This document shows positions 35,286 through 44,127 of a stretch of DNA of 64,000 nt, one piece after another. Made by a program: the position numbers and the translations under genes. Under the pieces are notes generated by a model. The model was given only the letters and a program-made list of their open reading frames with translations. It was not told the origin of the DNA and did no database searches. Location: contig JAWLHU010000007.1 in the NCBI GenBank assembly GCA_041690255.1, forward strand, positions 1 to 64,000, in the 5' to 3' direction. Every line of letters starts with the position of its first letter. Position 1 is the stretch's first letter. This DNA is from JAWLHU01 sp041690255 (GTDB lineage: Bacteria; Bacillota; Sulfobacillia; Symbiobacteriales; Symbiobacteriaceae).

Positions 35286-36425
35286 ATGACTGATCGCACC
35301 TCGGTCCTGCCAACGGCAAACCGGACCTCTCCTCTGGGAGGCATGGCGGTTCCGTTGCTCCTGGGCCTCATGACGCTTGTGGGAATCTACTCCTGGGCCC
35401 GAATTCTGGGAGGGGCGCCCGGCTCAGTGAGCTTCAGTGACCACGCTCCGTGGGGGCTGTTCATTGCGCTGTTCCTCTTGCTGGAGAGCCTGGCTGCGGG
35501 GGCACTCTTCCTGGCGGCCATTCCCGGCATATGGAATGGGCGCAGGGACTCGACCCGCCTGGCCACGCTTCTTGTGGGACTGGTTGCCGGTCTTTGCGCC
35601 GGTCTGGCGATCCTGCCTGACCTGGGGGCACCGCTGCAGGCCTGGCGGCTGCTCTTCAGCCCGAATGCCGGCTCGCCCATGCTGCTGGATGTCTGGCTGC
35701 TCGCCCTGAACCTTCTGCTCGGGCTGCTCCTGTGGTGGGCGATTGCAGCCGGAAGAGATGAGGTCATGGGCGGAGCCAGTTGGCTTCAGGCTGTGGCCGC
35801 ACTGGCCCTGCCGGTCGGAACCGCCTGGCTTTTCTCCTCCATGCTGGGCAGGCCGGGCTGGGGCTCTGCGCTCCTGGTCCCGGAGTTCCTGATCCAGGCC
35901 GCAATCGGCGGAGTGAGCGTGGCGATCCTGCTGGGGCTACGGGTCCGTGCTTCGCTGGACCTGAGGCCACTGAACCAGGCGATGGTCGCGGCGCTGCTGG
36001 CCCAGATTCTCCTGGTGGTGGGGCAGGCGGGTTTCACGCTCTACCGTAACGGTCCCGAGACGATCCCCTACCGGGCGTTGCTGGTGGGGTCCAACGGGCT
36101 CCTGTTCTGGGCCGCAGTGATTATTGGCATGGCTTTGCCGGTCGCGATGGTCTGGACACGCCGTGGCCATACCCAGGCCCCCTGGTTAGCCCTGGCGGGG
36201 GTGGCCCTGTCCAAGTACCAGTTCATGGTGCTGGGCAACCAGTACCCGATGCTCACCTGGCCTGAGAGCACCTTCGCCTCATCTCTCGTCGCTGGTTCCG
36301 GCGGCTACCGGATGCTGCCCTCGCTGCTTCCCACTTGGGAGGAGTGGGCTGTTGCCCTCGGCGTGCTGGCGCTGTTCGGACTGTTGGTCAATCTGGGCCT
36401 GAGAAGGGTGAGACCGCTTGACTGA
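35286..36425 (+). CDS. nrfD: NrfD-type membrane anchor subunit
   Basis: The protein has 379 residues and about ten transmembrane helices, with features of NrfD/PsrC (HAPWGLFIALFLLLESLAAGA, LVGSNGLLFWAAVIIGMALP and a QYPMLTWPE loop near the end). It should exchange electrons with menaquinol. A ribosome site, GAGGGAAG, precedes the ATG. The final codons overlap the TTG of the next gene. Confidence 0.9.
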   Translation: MTDRTSVLPTANRTSPLGGMAVPLLLGLMTLVGIYSWARILGGAPGSVSFSDHAPWGLFIALFLLLESLAAGALFLAAIPGIWNGRRDSTRLATLLVGLVAGLCAGLAILPDLGAPLQAWRLLFSPNAGSPMLLDVWLLALNLLLGLLLWWAIAAGRDEVMGGASWLQAVAALALPVGTAWLFSSMLGRPGWGSALLVPEFLIQAAIGGVSVAILLGLRVRASLDLRPLNQAMVAALLAQILLVVGQAGFTLYRNGPETIPYRALLVGSNGLLFWAAVIIGMALPVAMVWTRRGHTQAPWLALAGVALSKYQFMVLGNQYPMLTWPESTFASSLVAGSGGYRMLPSLLPTWEEWAVALGVLALFGLLVNLGLRRVRPLD

Positions 36426-37104
36426 CTTCAACCCTGGCTGGGCGATCGCGATCCAGCGCAGAGATACCTACCGGTGGCTTTCCGCCCTCTTCCTGACGCT
36501 GCCGGATGCGGAGTTTGTCGCAAGCGTCATCCGGATGGATAAGGCGACGGAGGGGCTGGGCCTGCCCGAAACGCCGGCGGCGATCGGGGAGGGGATCGAG
36601 GCGCTCCGCAGGTTTGCAGCACAAAGCGCGGCCAGGCCTCTGGAAACGGTGTTGCAGGAGGTCGGAGTGGACCGCACCCGTCTGATGAGGGGGACAAGCC
36701 CTGACCACGGGCCGGCGCCGCCCTATGAGTGGGTCTACGCGACCCGGCCGATCCAAGAGGTCCACGCGGAGGTGCTCGACCTGTACCGCAGGGCGAACCT
36801 GTCGGTCTCGGCCGATCTTCACGAGCCACCCGACCACCTGGGCGTCGAGCTCCGCTTCATGGCTGAGCTCTGCTACCGGGAGGCGGAGGCGCTGCTCAGG
36901 GAGGGCGGTGAGGATCCTTCGCTGGAAGGGATCATCGCCCTGGAGAAGACCTTCCTGTCGGACCACCTGGGGCCATGGGTACCCGCGTATGCCGAAGAGA
37001 TGGGCCGGCACGCCCGGACAGATCTGTACAGGGGTGTCGCACAGATACTCGGCGGGTTTATTGAGGCGGAGTCCCAGGCAGCGATGGCAAGCGAAGTGAA
37101 CTGA
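36418..37104 (+). CDS. TorD/DmsD-family molybdoenzyme chaperone
   Basis: The protein has 228 residues, all helical, with the TorD-like C-terminal pattern EPPDHLGVELRFMAELCYRE (EPxDHLxxELxFM) and FLSDHLGPWVPAYAEEM. This family binds the Tat signal and inserts cofactor into the catalytic subunit before export. The TTG start lies 8 bases inside the nrfD 3' end behind GAGAAGGG. Its place as the last gene of the operon agrees with this role. Confidence 0.9.
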   Translation: MTDFNPGWAIAIQRRDTYRWLSALFLTLPDAEFVASVIRMDKATEGLGLPETPAAIGEGIEALRRFAAQSAARPLETVLQEVGVDRTRLMRGTSPDHGPAPPYEWVYATRPIQEVHAEVLDLYRRANLSVSADLHEPPDHLGVELRFMAELCYREAEALLREGGEDPSLEGIIALEKTFLSDHLGPWVPAYAEEMGRHARTDLYRGVAQILGGFIEAESQAAMASEVN

Positions 37105-37121
37105 GACCTGAACCCAGGAAA

Positions 37122-37152
37122 AACGAGCCCGATCGGCATGGTCGGGCTCGTT
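37122..37152 (+). terminator. terminator of the molybdoenzyme operon
   Basis: AACGAGCCCGA (37122-37132) pairs perfectly with TCGGGCTCGTT (37142-37152) around a 9-base loop. The flanks are A-rich on the left and GCTCTT on the right. Confidence 0.82.
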
Positions 37153-37255
37153 GCTCTTGGGGCGCTACCGGTTCTCGCATAAAAGGGTTATGATGATAGG
37201 GTGCAGAATCCTCAGAAGAAGGGCTGCCCCAGGTCCAGGTAGAGGAGGAGAGACA

Positions 37256-38476
37256 GTGCGTCGCACCCCACTACTATCTACCAAGCTGTTTCTCATGATC
37301 GGTTTCACGGCGCTGCTCCTGGCAGCGCTGGCCGACTGGTCGGTCAGGAGCCTGTCTGAGACCATGGCGCTTAACGCTGTGCGCGTCGCCTCCAGTGCGG
37401 TATCCGAGGCGATGGATCAGCGGTTCTTCGAGCGCATGAAGGACGTGGAGTTGCTGGCCAAGCAGGGCGTTCTCCTGTCCGACGACCTCACCCAGATCCG
37501 CTCTTATCTTCTCAACTTCAGGGGCAAGGACAGAGCGATTGAGGTCTGCGTGCTGTTTGACCGGAACGGGAACGTCCTGGTCGACAGCAGCGGATTTAAC
37601 AAGGTGGATTACTCCCACTGGCCCTGGTTCCAGGCCGCTGTGGCAGGCGAGACCGCTGTATCGGCTGTTCATGCGTCGCCGGTGACGAAGCGCAACGTGA
37701 TCGCGATCCTCACCCCCGTCCGGTCTCCGGAGGGTGAGGTAATGCGGGTAGTGGGGACCATTGTCGAGTTGATGGACCTGCAGTACTCGCTGGAGGACTC
37801 GGCTCTGGCGAGGGCGGGCGAAGCCTACCTGAGAGATCCCTCGGGACAGGTGATTCTACTGGGGCACCCGGGAGGGACGCCCACGACCCTGTTGAACCTG
37901 GTCCAAACGATGGCCGCAGCCGATCTGAACGTCGGCCGGGCTGGGATCGGGACCTACTCGGGCATGATGGGGAGATTGGTCGCCGGCGCCTACCATGAGA
38001 TGCAGGTGCCCGGGTGGAGTGTGATCATTGAACAGGACCTGGCGGTCGCCCTGCAGGGCATGGCGAGCCTTCGGCTCTGGTCGGTGGTCGGGGCTGTAGC
38101 TTTTGCCTTCGCTGTCGTCGGAGCCTGGCTGCTGATCTTCCAGCCGAGGGGGCATGACAGGAGGGCAGGGTCTCCCGCGCCTGTCGGGGAGTCCCCCGGT
38201 ACGGTGTCGGCAAGGACCGGGGCCCGACAGGCTATGGCGGAGATCGAGGGGCTCTCGCCCCGTGAGAGCGAGATTCTCCTGCATGTGGCCAGCGGCATGA
38301 CAAACCGGGAGATCGCCAACAAGCTCTTCCTCAGCGAGCACACGGTCAAGGCCCACCTGCACCGCATATTAGGAAAGCTTGAGCTGGAGAACCGGACGCA
38401 GGCGGCAGCCTATGCGCTGCGCCATCTGCAGCCAGTGGAAGAGCGGTCTGACAGCGGTGCGGGGAGTGGCTCCTGA
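37256..38476 (+). CDS. membrane-anchored Cache-type sensor with LuxR HTH output
   Basis: The protein is about 406 residues. Transmembrane helix 1 (about 8-30) is followed by an extracytoplasmic Cache-like sensor (about 35-275; SHWPWFQAAVAGETAVSAVH is typical), then transmembrane helix 2 (about 280-303), a short linker and a GerE/LuxR helix-turn-helix (LSPRESEILLHVASGMTNREIANKLFLSEHTVKAHL). Sensor and DNA-binding output share one chain, with no kinase or receiver domain, so it is a one-component membrane regulator. GTG at 37256 follows GAGGAGGAG; longer starts lack such a site. It lies directly after the molybdoenzyme operon and probably regulates it in response to an external ligand. Confidence 0.85.
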   Translation: MRRTPLLSTKLFLMIGFTALLLAALADWSVRSLSETMALNAVRVASSAVSEAMDQRFFERMKDVELLAKQGVLLSDDLTQIRSYLLNFRGKDRAIEVCVLFDRNGNVLVDSSGFNKVDYSHWPWFQAAVAGETAVSAVHASPVTKRNVIAILTPVRSPEGEVMRVVGTIVELMDLQYSLEDSALARAGEAYLRDPSGQVILLGHPGGTPTTLLNLVQTMAAADLNVGRAGIGTYSGMMGRLVAGAYHEMQVPGWSVIIEQDLAVALQGMASLRLWSVVGAVAFAFAVVGAWLLIFQPRGHDRRAGSPAPVGESPGTVSARTGARQAMAEIEGLSPRESEILLHVASGMTNREIANKLFLSEHTVKAHLHRILGKLELENRTQAAAYALRHLQPVEERSDSGAGSGS

Positions 38477-38498
38477 ACCAGCCGGCCATTCGCCGGGA

Positions 38499-39911
38499 CT
38501 ATCGCTGCGGCTCCGTGCCCTCTTCGCCCAGGATATGGGCGATGGGGACCGGCTTGACCGGCGGACGGGCCCGGTAGGCACCGACCTCCGTCAGGTGCTG
38601 CCCGGTCGCCTCCGCCACAAGATGGGCGACGGTCCGGTCGCAGAAGCGGCCCTGGCAGAGGCCCATGCCCGCTCGGGTCAACAGCTTGACCGCATCGTTC
38701 GTCCGCAGGTGCGGATGATCTGCGAGCGCCTGCCGTATGGCGCCCGCTGAAAGCGACTCGCACCGGCAGACGAGCGTATCATCGGTCAGCAGGCGGAAGA
38801 GCCCGGGGCGAGGGGCGCAGAGGCTGTCCAGGGCCATGGCGAAGCGCCGCTGCCTGGCCAGCACCCCGGCGACCTCCTGCCGCCGGCGCCCGGCCTCCGC
38901 CGGACTCAGGTAGCCCAGCGCCTCTGCAGCGGTCAGGCCGGCCAGGCGCCCCTCCTCGAGGGCGATGTCGACCCCGGCAACCCCGGTGGTCTCCCCGGCT
39001 ACCAGGAGACCTGGCAGGTTGGTGCGCATGGCAGCATCGTGCCGGACCACCCAGGCGTCCTGCGCGGGCTCCCACCGCATGGCCGCCCCTGCCTGGGCAG
39101 CCAGCTCAGTGGAAGGCACGAACCCGTACCCGACCCCAACCGTGTCTACCGAGACGGTATACTCGGTGCCCGGCTGGGGACTCCAGTCCGGGTGGGCCTT
39201 TGACAGGACCACCCGCTCCACCTCGTTGCTCCCCTCAGCCCGGATGATCACTTGGCCGAAGCGGATCGGGACACGGTGCTTCCGCAGGGTCTGCAAGCTG
39301 CTCAGGCCATCGGCCATCTTGCCCCAGTGCCCCCAGAGCCGCGGTAGCTGCGAAATCCCTGCCCACAGGTCCGGCTGCTGGGCGAAGAGAACGGCCTCTA
39401 CCACGGCCCCCGCTTTCACCAGTTGGGCGGCGACGAGCATCAGCAGCGGGTGTGATCCAGCGAGCACGAACCGATGCCCTGGCCGCAAGTGCTGGCTCTT
39501 GATCATGGTCTGAATCCCACCCGCCGACATGACACCGGGCAGGGTCCACCCGGGGAAGGGGACGGGCCGGTCGTAGCAGCCGGCGGCGATCAGCACCTGC
39601 TCGGCCTGCAGGCGTCCGCCGCCCTCGGCGTTGGAGTAGGAGAGGGTGCGGTCGTCCAGGATTCCCCAGACGGTCGTTCCCAGCTCAAAGTGGATGCGCG
39701 GGTGCTCCAGGGCGGCCATCCGCAGGGCATGTCCCGGGCGTTGATCAGCCCCGTCCTCCCGGAAGGAGGGCGGAGGCTGACGATAGATCTGACCACCCGG
39801 GCTTTGCTGCTCATCGAACACCGTAACCGTAGCGCCCGCCTCGGCCGCGGTGAGGGCCGCTGCCAGGCCGGCTGGCCCCGCCCCCACAACGGCGAACTCG
39901 GTCTTCTGCAT
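38499..39911 (-). CDS. FAD-dependent dehydrogenase alpha subunit with BFD-like [2Fe-2S] domain
   Basis: The protein has 470 residues. The N-terminal FAD site VGAGPAGLAAALTAAEAG is followed by SPGGQIYRQ, and the internal NAD-like fold has VLAGSHPLLMLVAAQL. The C-terminal bacterioferritin-associated-ferredoxin-like cluster domain has CRC (about 382-384) and CQGRFC (about 414-419). This matches the alpha subunits of heteromeric opine oxidase, hydrogen-cyanide synthase (HcnB), proline dehydrogenase and D-hydroxyproline dehydrogenase. With the [2Fe-2S] and beta genes just upstream it forms a three-subunit enzyme. Context favours an imino acid such as proline or hydroxyproline. It is the last gene of the operon. 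Confidence 0.88.
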   Translation of the reverse strand: MQKTEFAVVGAGPAGLAAALTAAEAGATVTVFDEQQSPGGQIYRQPPPSFREDGADQRPGHALRMAALEHPRIHFELGTTVWGILDDRTLSYSNAEGGGRLQAEQVLIAAGCYDRPVPFPGWTLPGVMSAGGIQTMIKSQHLRPGHRFVLAGSHPLLMLVAAQLVKAGAVVEAVLFAQQPDLWAGISQLPRLWGHWGKMADGLSSLQTLRKHRVPIRFGQVIIRAEGSNEVERVVLSKAHPDWSPQPGTEYTVSVDTVGVGYGFVPSTELAAQAGAAMRWEPAQDAWVVRHDAAMRTNLPGLLVAGETTGVAGVDIALEEGRLAGLTAAEALGYLSPAEAGRRRQEVAGVLARQRRFAMALDSLCAPRPGLFRLLTDDTLVCRCESLSAGAIRQALADHPHLRTNDAVKLLTRAGMGLCQGRFCDRTVAHLVAEATGQHLTEVGAYRARPPVKPVPIAHILGEEGTEPQR

Positions 39912-39913
39912 GG

Positions 39914-40210
39914 TTACGAGCCTCCCCCTCTGCCAGAGCGTTCAATCTTCATGCCAGAGCGGACGGGGGTCATGCAGGCGCGAACATTATGAACCCCATC
40001 AACCGTGACGACGCATTCAAAGCAGACGCCCATGTTGCAGACGGGGCCGCGCGAATCACCCGCCGCAGTGGTGCGGAAGGAGCGAAACCCCGCCGCTATG
40101 AGGGCGGTTGCCACCGACTCGCCCGGGTAGGCTTCCACCTCTTGGCCGTCGACGGTGATAATCACGGGCGCGGGACGAGATACGCCCGATTTGAGGCGTG
40201 TCGCGGACAC
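39914..40210 (-). CDS. small [2Fe-2S] subunit of the imino acid dehydrogenase
   Basis: The protein has 98 residues: a plant-ferredoxin-type fold with VDGQEVEAYPGESVATALIAAG and the cluster ligands CNMGVCFEC plus a distal CMTP. This matches HcnA-like or gamma subunits of heteromeric amine/imino acid dehydrogenases. It lies 2 bases from the alpha subunit gene and 31 from the beta gene. Confidence 0.9.
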   Translation of the reverse strand: MSATRLKSGVSRPAPVIITVDGQEVEAYPGESVATALIAAGFRSFRTTAAGDSRGPVCNMGVCFECVVTVDGVHNVRACMTPVRSGMKIERSGRGGGS

Positions 40211-40241
40211 ACGAGATCACCCTTCCCATGGGAGGCTGCGT

Positions 40242-41429
40242 TCAGAATGTCAAATGGGCGAAGCGAGCCGGGCTGTACAGGTGGATGTCCACATCTGTCC
40301 GGCCGGTGGTAATCAGATCTGTCAGGTATTTGGCGTAGGTCGGCCCCAGGGTGAAGGCGGAGCCGCCGCCCACGACAAAGAAGCCGGGTGAGGCGGGCAC
40401 CTCCCCTAGCAGGGGAACCTGGTCCACGGTGAGGGCGGTCATGCCTGTCCAGGTGCGAAGCAGGTGAAGACCCGCTACGGCGGGCACCACTCCTGCCGCA
40501 GTGGCCAGGTTTCCGCGCATCGACCCATAGGAGACGCCCGGGGAGGTCAGTTTGTCTATGTTCCCCTCCCGAATCACCATGTGGGAGGGCCATCCGCCGC
40601 CGATCAGCAACTGGCCGTCCTGCATCTGCTTCATGGAGAGGCGCTGCCCCACGTGTTGAATCAGGTGGCGCAGCAATGGTTGCGTGGCTTCGGTGGCGTT
40701 CATCTGCAGGGCGACCGGGACGATGGGGATCTGCACCCTCACCATCGCCGCGATCTCCTGCACCCAGATACCGGCGGCGTTGATCACGGCTTCCGCGAGG
40801 AAGGACTGCCCATCGCGCGTACGCACCGTGTACCGGCCGTCCTGCCGGTCAATGGCGGTGACCTCCATCTCCGTCAGAAGGGTTGCCCCGCGCTGAACAG
40901 CCGCCCTGGCATAGGCGGGTCCGACCAGGCGCGGATTGGCCTTCCCCTCCTTGGGGGAGAAGAGCGCCGCCTGGACCGAGCTTGACAGCGCCGGTGCGAG
41001 CGCCCGGGCCTCACTGCCTGAGAGCAGGTGACCCTCCAGGCCGAAGGACCGCTCCAGCGCAGCCTTCCGCTTCAGCGCCCCGACCTCCTCGGGTGTCACG
41101 GCCACCATGAGTCCGCCCTCTTGACGGATCTCCAGCGGTCCCCCGAGTACTTGCTCCAGCTCGGTCCAACGCTGTTGGGCATCGTGCAGCAGCGGGATCT
41201 GAAGGGCATGGTGCTTGGCCATTCCCTCCCCATGTTCGATCGCCCGGTACTCCAACTGAAAGTGAAGGCTTCCGGCATTCTGGCCGGAGGCCTGCCGGTT
41301 CAGGGCTCCGCGCTCCAGGAGCAGGACCCGGGCACCGGCCACGGTCAGGTAGTAGGCGCAGGCGGCACCCAACAGCCCGCCTCCTACGATCACCACATCG
41401 AACCGGGGCGAATCTTGGGGGGCGGTCAT
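40242..41429 (-). CDS. FAD-dependent oxidase beta subunit (DAO family)
   Basis: The protein has 395 residues. The dinucleotide site VIVGGGLLGAACAYYL is at the N-terminus, and the DAO-fold C-terminal motif (GGGSAFTLGPTYAKYLTDLI) is at the end. It is of the HcnC/opine oxidase B/D-hydroxyproline dehydrogenase beta type and would hold the amine-oxidising flavin. The ATG at 41429 overlaps the stop of the upstream DapA-family gene by 4 bases; a much longer open frame upstream is only the antisense-free extension into that gene and has no ribosome site. Confidence 0.88.
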   Translation of the reverse strand: MTAPQDSPRFDVVIVGGGLLGAACAYYLTVAGARVLLLERGALNRQASGQNAGSLHFQLEYRAIEHGEGMAKHHALQIPLLHDAQQRWTELEQVLGGPLEIRQEGGLMVAVTPEEVGALKRKAALERSFGLEGHLLSGSEARALAPALSSSVQAALFSPKEGKANPRLVGPAYARAAVQRGATLLTEMEVTAIDRQDGRYTVRTRDGQSFLAEAVINAAGIWVQEIAAMVRVQIPIVPVALQMNATEATQPLLRHLIQHVGQRLSMKQMQDGQLLIGGGWPSHMVIREGNIDKLTSPGVSYGSMRGNLATAAGVVPAVAGLHLLRTWTGMTALTVDQVPLLGEVPASPGFFVVGGGSAFTLGPTYAKYLTDLITTGRTDVDIHLYSPARFAHLTF

Positions 41430-42355
41430 GCTGGACTCAGCAGGCCCAGGTTGACCAGGACAGAACGTACCGAGTCCCGTTCCTGTTCGGTCAGTGGGAG
41501 AATGGGCGGTCGCGGGTACCCGCCAGGAAGCCCTCGAAGGTTGAGTGCGGCCTTGAAGATCGCCTGCGGGGAGCCGAAGGGAGCGGAGAAGTCGGGTCGG
41601 ATCCAGGCCTTGAAGAGCTCGCGGTCCCTGGCGCCCACACGACGGGCGTTCTCCAGATCCCCGGCCCACAGATAGTTGAAGAAATCGGGCTGCTCATGGC
41701 CCAAGATCGCTCCGGCACCCGCCGTGCCGTCGCCACCGATCCGGGTCAGCAGTTCAATGCCCGTATCGTTAAATGGGAAGCCGAAGACGCGGATCTGATC
41801 CTTCACGGCGATCAAGGTCTCGATAAAACGCCCGAAATCGCCGGTGCTGTTCTTCAGGGCGACCACATGCTCAATATCGGCCAGTTGTCGGACCAGGTCG
41901 GCAGACATGTCGACATTGGTGCCGCGGGGCCAGTTGTAGACCATGATCGGGATCGCTACCGCATCCGAAACCGCCTGGTAGAAGGCGACGAGCTCGCGTG
42001 GCGAGGGGACGACATAGGGCGGGGCTGAGAGCAGGATGCCATCCAATCCGGCCTCCCTGGCTGCGTGAGCCAGTTCAATGGCCTCGGCCGGGGTGTAGGC
42101 GTTGCACCCACCCAGCACGGTGATCCGGCCACGGACCTGGGCGGCGGCCAGGCGGAACTGCTCGACCCGTTCGGCGCCGGTCATGGAGAACCACTCACCC
42201 GTGGTTCCGCCGGCGATGATCCCGTGCATCCGCTCGGCGACCATCCATTCACAAAGCTCCTGCCAGGCCGACCGGTCAAACTCACCGGCCGCCGTAAACG
42301 GGGTGGTAATCGCCGGAATATACCCTTTCCAGTCTATATCAGATCGGTTCATCAC
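41426..42355 (-). CDS. DapA-family lyase/deaminase
   Basis: The protein has 309 residues and a TIM barrel of the dihydrodipicolinate synthase/N-acetylneuraminate lyase family: GGTTGEW (about 50-56), the catalytic Tyr in VYNWPRGTN (about 139) and the Schiff-base Lys in VALKNSTGD (about 167). True DapA is unlikely, because the gene sits between an Xaa-Pro-type peptidase and an imino acid dehydrogenase. In hydroxyproline catabolism a member of this family (LhpC type) deaminates pyrroline-4-hydroxy-2-carboxylate, the product of the neighbouring kind of dehydrogenase. That assignment is inference from context. Confidence 0.85.
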   Translation of the reverse strand: MMNRSDIDWKGYIPAITTPFTAAGEFDRSAWQELCEWMVAERMHGIIAGGTTGEWFSMTGAERVEQFRLAAAQVRGRITVLGGCNAYTPAEAIELAHAAREAGLDGILLSAPPYVVPSPRELVAFYQAVSDAVAIPIMVYNWPRGTNVDMSADLVRQLADIEHVVALKNSTGDFGRFIETLIAVKDQIRVFGFPFNDTGIELLTRIGGDGTAGAGAILGHEQPDFFNYLWAGDLENARRVGARDRELFKAWIRPDFSAPFGSPQAIFKAALNLRGLPGGYPRPPILPLTEQERDSVRSVLVNLGLLSPA

Positions 42356-42376
42356 AGATCTCCCCTGGACGGTGAC

Positions 42377-43537
42377 CTACTCGATCACCGTAATATCGAA
42401 CGTGGGAACCCGGTTGAGTGAGCGCCCACCAGACTCCGTGACGCAGACGACATCCTCCGTGCGGATCAGGCAGTAGTCCTGAAGCCAGACGATCGGCTCC
42501 ACCGTGAGCGTCATGCCGTTTTGCAGCACGGTCTGGTCCAGGTGGCTCAGGTAGGGCCGCTCATGCACGTCCAGGCCAATACCATGGCCGAGGCGGTGGA
42601 AGAAGGCCTCGCCGTAGCCGTGCTCGGTAATATAGTCGCGCGCAACCCGGTCGGCGCCGGCGGCCGTGATCTTCCCGCCCACCATTGCCTTGATCGCTTC
42701 TGCCTGGGCCTGCATGACGATCCGGTGAATCTCCCGCATGCGGGCCTCAGGCTCACCCACGTAGACCGTGCGGCCGAAGTCCGAGCAGTACCCCTCGTGG
42801 ATCACCCCAATGTCGAAGGCCAGGGATGCCCCATGATGCAGGACCACATCGCCGGAACGGTTCACCTTGTCCTCGACCCCGGCGGCGGTTCGCGGGCTGC
42901 GGCAGTAGATCCCGGTGATGAAGGAGAGCCCTTCTGCACCGTGTTGCTTCATCTGCCACTCCACTTCGTGGGCTACCTCGGTCTCGCTCATGCCGACCTT
43001 GAGCAGTCTCAGCGTGGCCAGGTAGGCCTGGTCTGTGATCTCCGCCGCCCGCTGCATGAGGGCAAGGTCGTCGGGGTGCTTGATCGCCCGCATGGGAGCG
43101 ATGATCGGGTCGGTGTTGGCGAAGCGCATGGCAGGGAACCGCGCCTGCAGTTCCACCAGGGTCATGGCCATGGCGTGCTTGGGCACGGCCAACCGGGCCT
43201 TCTCCAGGCCAAAACGCCGGAATAAATCCACTGCCTCCTCGGGCACGTCTACCCCGTCGGGCAGGTAGACGAGATCATCGATCCAGTCCTTGCCCTCCAC
43301 CTGGCGTGCCATGAACTTGGAGGCCATGTAGGGCACGATTGCGACAGTCCGGGTCGGTGTGATCAACACCCCGTAGACGGGATCGCCAAACATGTGGCTT
43401 TCGGTCGGGTTGGGGGTCTGACGGCGGATTCCGGTGACATATTCCATATCCCCTGTGGGGGGAAGAAAGGCAGCATCAATCTGGCCTTCGTCCATGGCCT
43501 GACGAACAGCCGCAATGCGATCGCGGAAACGACTCAC
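42377..43537 (-). CDS. M24-family peptidase (Xaa-Pro dipeptidase/aminopeptidase type)
   Basis: The protein is about 386 residues: a creatinase-like N-domain (about 1-145) and a pita-bread catalytic domain with all five metal ligands visible (FDIGVIHEGYCSDFGRT for two Asp, GHGIGLDVHE for His, LTVEP and RTEDVV for two Glu). This family cleaves bonds next to proline. GTG at 43537 is chosen, with GGTGAGGTG 7 bases upstream; the GTG at 43552 has no ribosome site. It lies 22 bases from the lyase gene and so acts in the same operon. Confidence 0.88.
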   Translation of the reverse strand: MSRFRDRIAAVRQAMDEGQIDAAFLPPTGDMEYVTGIRRQTPNPTESHMFGDPVYGVLITPTRTVAIVPYMASKFMARQVEGKDWIDDLVYLPDGVDVPEEAVDLFRRFGLEKARLAVPKHAMAMTLVELQARFPAMRFANTDPIIAPMRAIKHPDDLALMQRAAEITDQAYLATLRLLKVGMSETEVAHEVEWQMKQHGAEGLSFITGIYCRSPRTAAGVEDKVNRSGDVVLHHGASLAFDIGVIHEGYCSDFGRTVYVGEPEARMREIHRIVMQAQAEAIKAMVGGKITAAGADRVARDYITEHGYGEAFFHRLGHGIGLDVHERPYLSHLDQTVLQNGMTLTVEPIVWLQDYCLIRTEDVVCVTESGGRSLNRVPTFDITVIE

Positions 43538-43559
43538 GATGGTGCACCTCACCTGTGGA

Positions 43560-44111
43560 CTACATGGGCGGGCTCATGCTGAAGAGGATGACGGCCTCTT
43601 CCTCGCCAATGTTCCGGTATTTATGGGGCAGGGCGGCCTCGAATTGCGCGCAGTCACCCACCTCCAGCACGTGCTCGTGGTCGCCTACGGTCAGGATCAC
43701 GCGACCGCGAACCACATAAGCTGCCTCCTCGCCCTTGTGGGGGAAGGGCTCACTGCGGGTCGACTCGCCCACCGGGAGGATGCACTGCACCAGTTGCATG
43801 TTCCGGCGCAGCGAGGGCGAGACCAGTTCGTATCTGGCAGACGAGTCGACATCTATGACCTTGCGCTCCTGAGCCCGCACGACGATGTCCATCTTGTCCT
43901 CTTCGACGAAGAAGTAGAAGGTAGGCACTCCCAGTGCCTCACTCAGTTGGTGCAGGGCGGTGACTGACGGGGAGATCAGTCCCCGCTCCATCTGGCTGAT
44001 ATAGCTGGGCGACATGGAGGCCGCCCCGGCCAACTCTGAGACGGTCATCGCCTTGCTCTTGCGAATTCGTCGAATGACATTGCCGATATCACCGTCGGTG
44101 CGTTGCTTCAT
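43560..44111 (-). CDS. XRE-family regulator with C-terminal cupin
   Basis: The protein has 183 residues. The HTH at about 10-65 (MTVSELAGAASMSPSYISQMERGLISPS) is followed by a cupin barrel (about 105-180) with FPHKGEEAAYVVRG and LPHKYRN. Proteins of this layout are usually local repressors or activators that bind a small-molecule effector, and they often govern amino acid or peptide use. It is encoded inside the peptide/imino acid operon and is a good candidate for its regulator. Confidence 0.92.
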   Translation of the reverse strand: MKQRTDGDIGNVIRRIRKSKAMTVSELAGAASMSPSYISQMERGLISPSVTALHQLSEALGVPTFYFFVEEDKMDIVVRAQERKVIDVDSSARYELVSPSLRRNMQLVQCILPVGESTRSEPFPHKGEEAAYVVRGRVILTVGDHEHVLEVGDCAQFEAALPHKYRNIGEEEAVILFSMSPPM

Positions 44112-44127
44112 GGCCAGGTCCTCCTCG

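Noticed and set aside
38499..41429. Naming the three-subunit flavoenzyme hydrogen cyanide synthase (hcnABC).
   Set aside because: The subunit types match, but peptide import, peptidase and lyase neighbours favour imino acid catabolism. HcnABC, opine oxidase and D-Hyp dehydrogenase cannot be separated by eye.
41426..42355. Naming the DapA-family gene dapA (lysine biosynthesis).
   Set aside because: No other lysine genes are nearby and the gene is coupled to imino acid oxidation. A catabolic family member is more likely.
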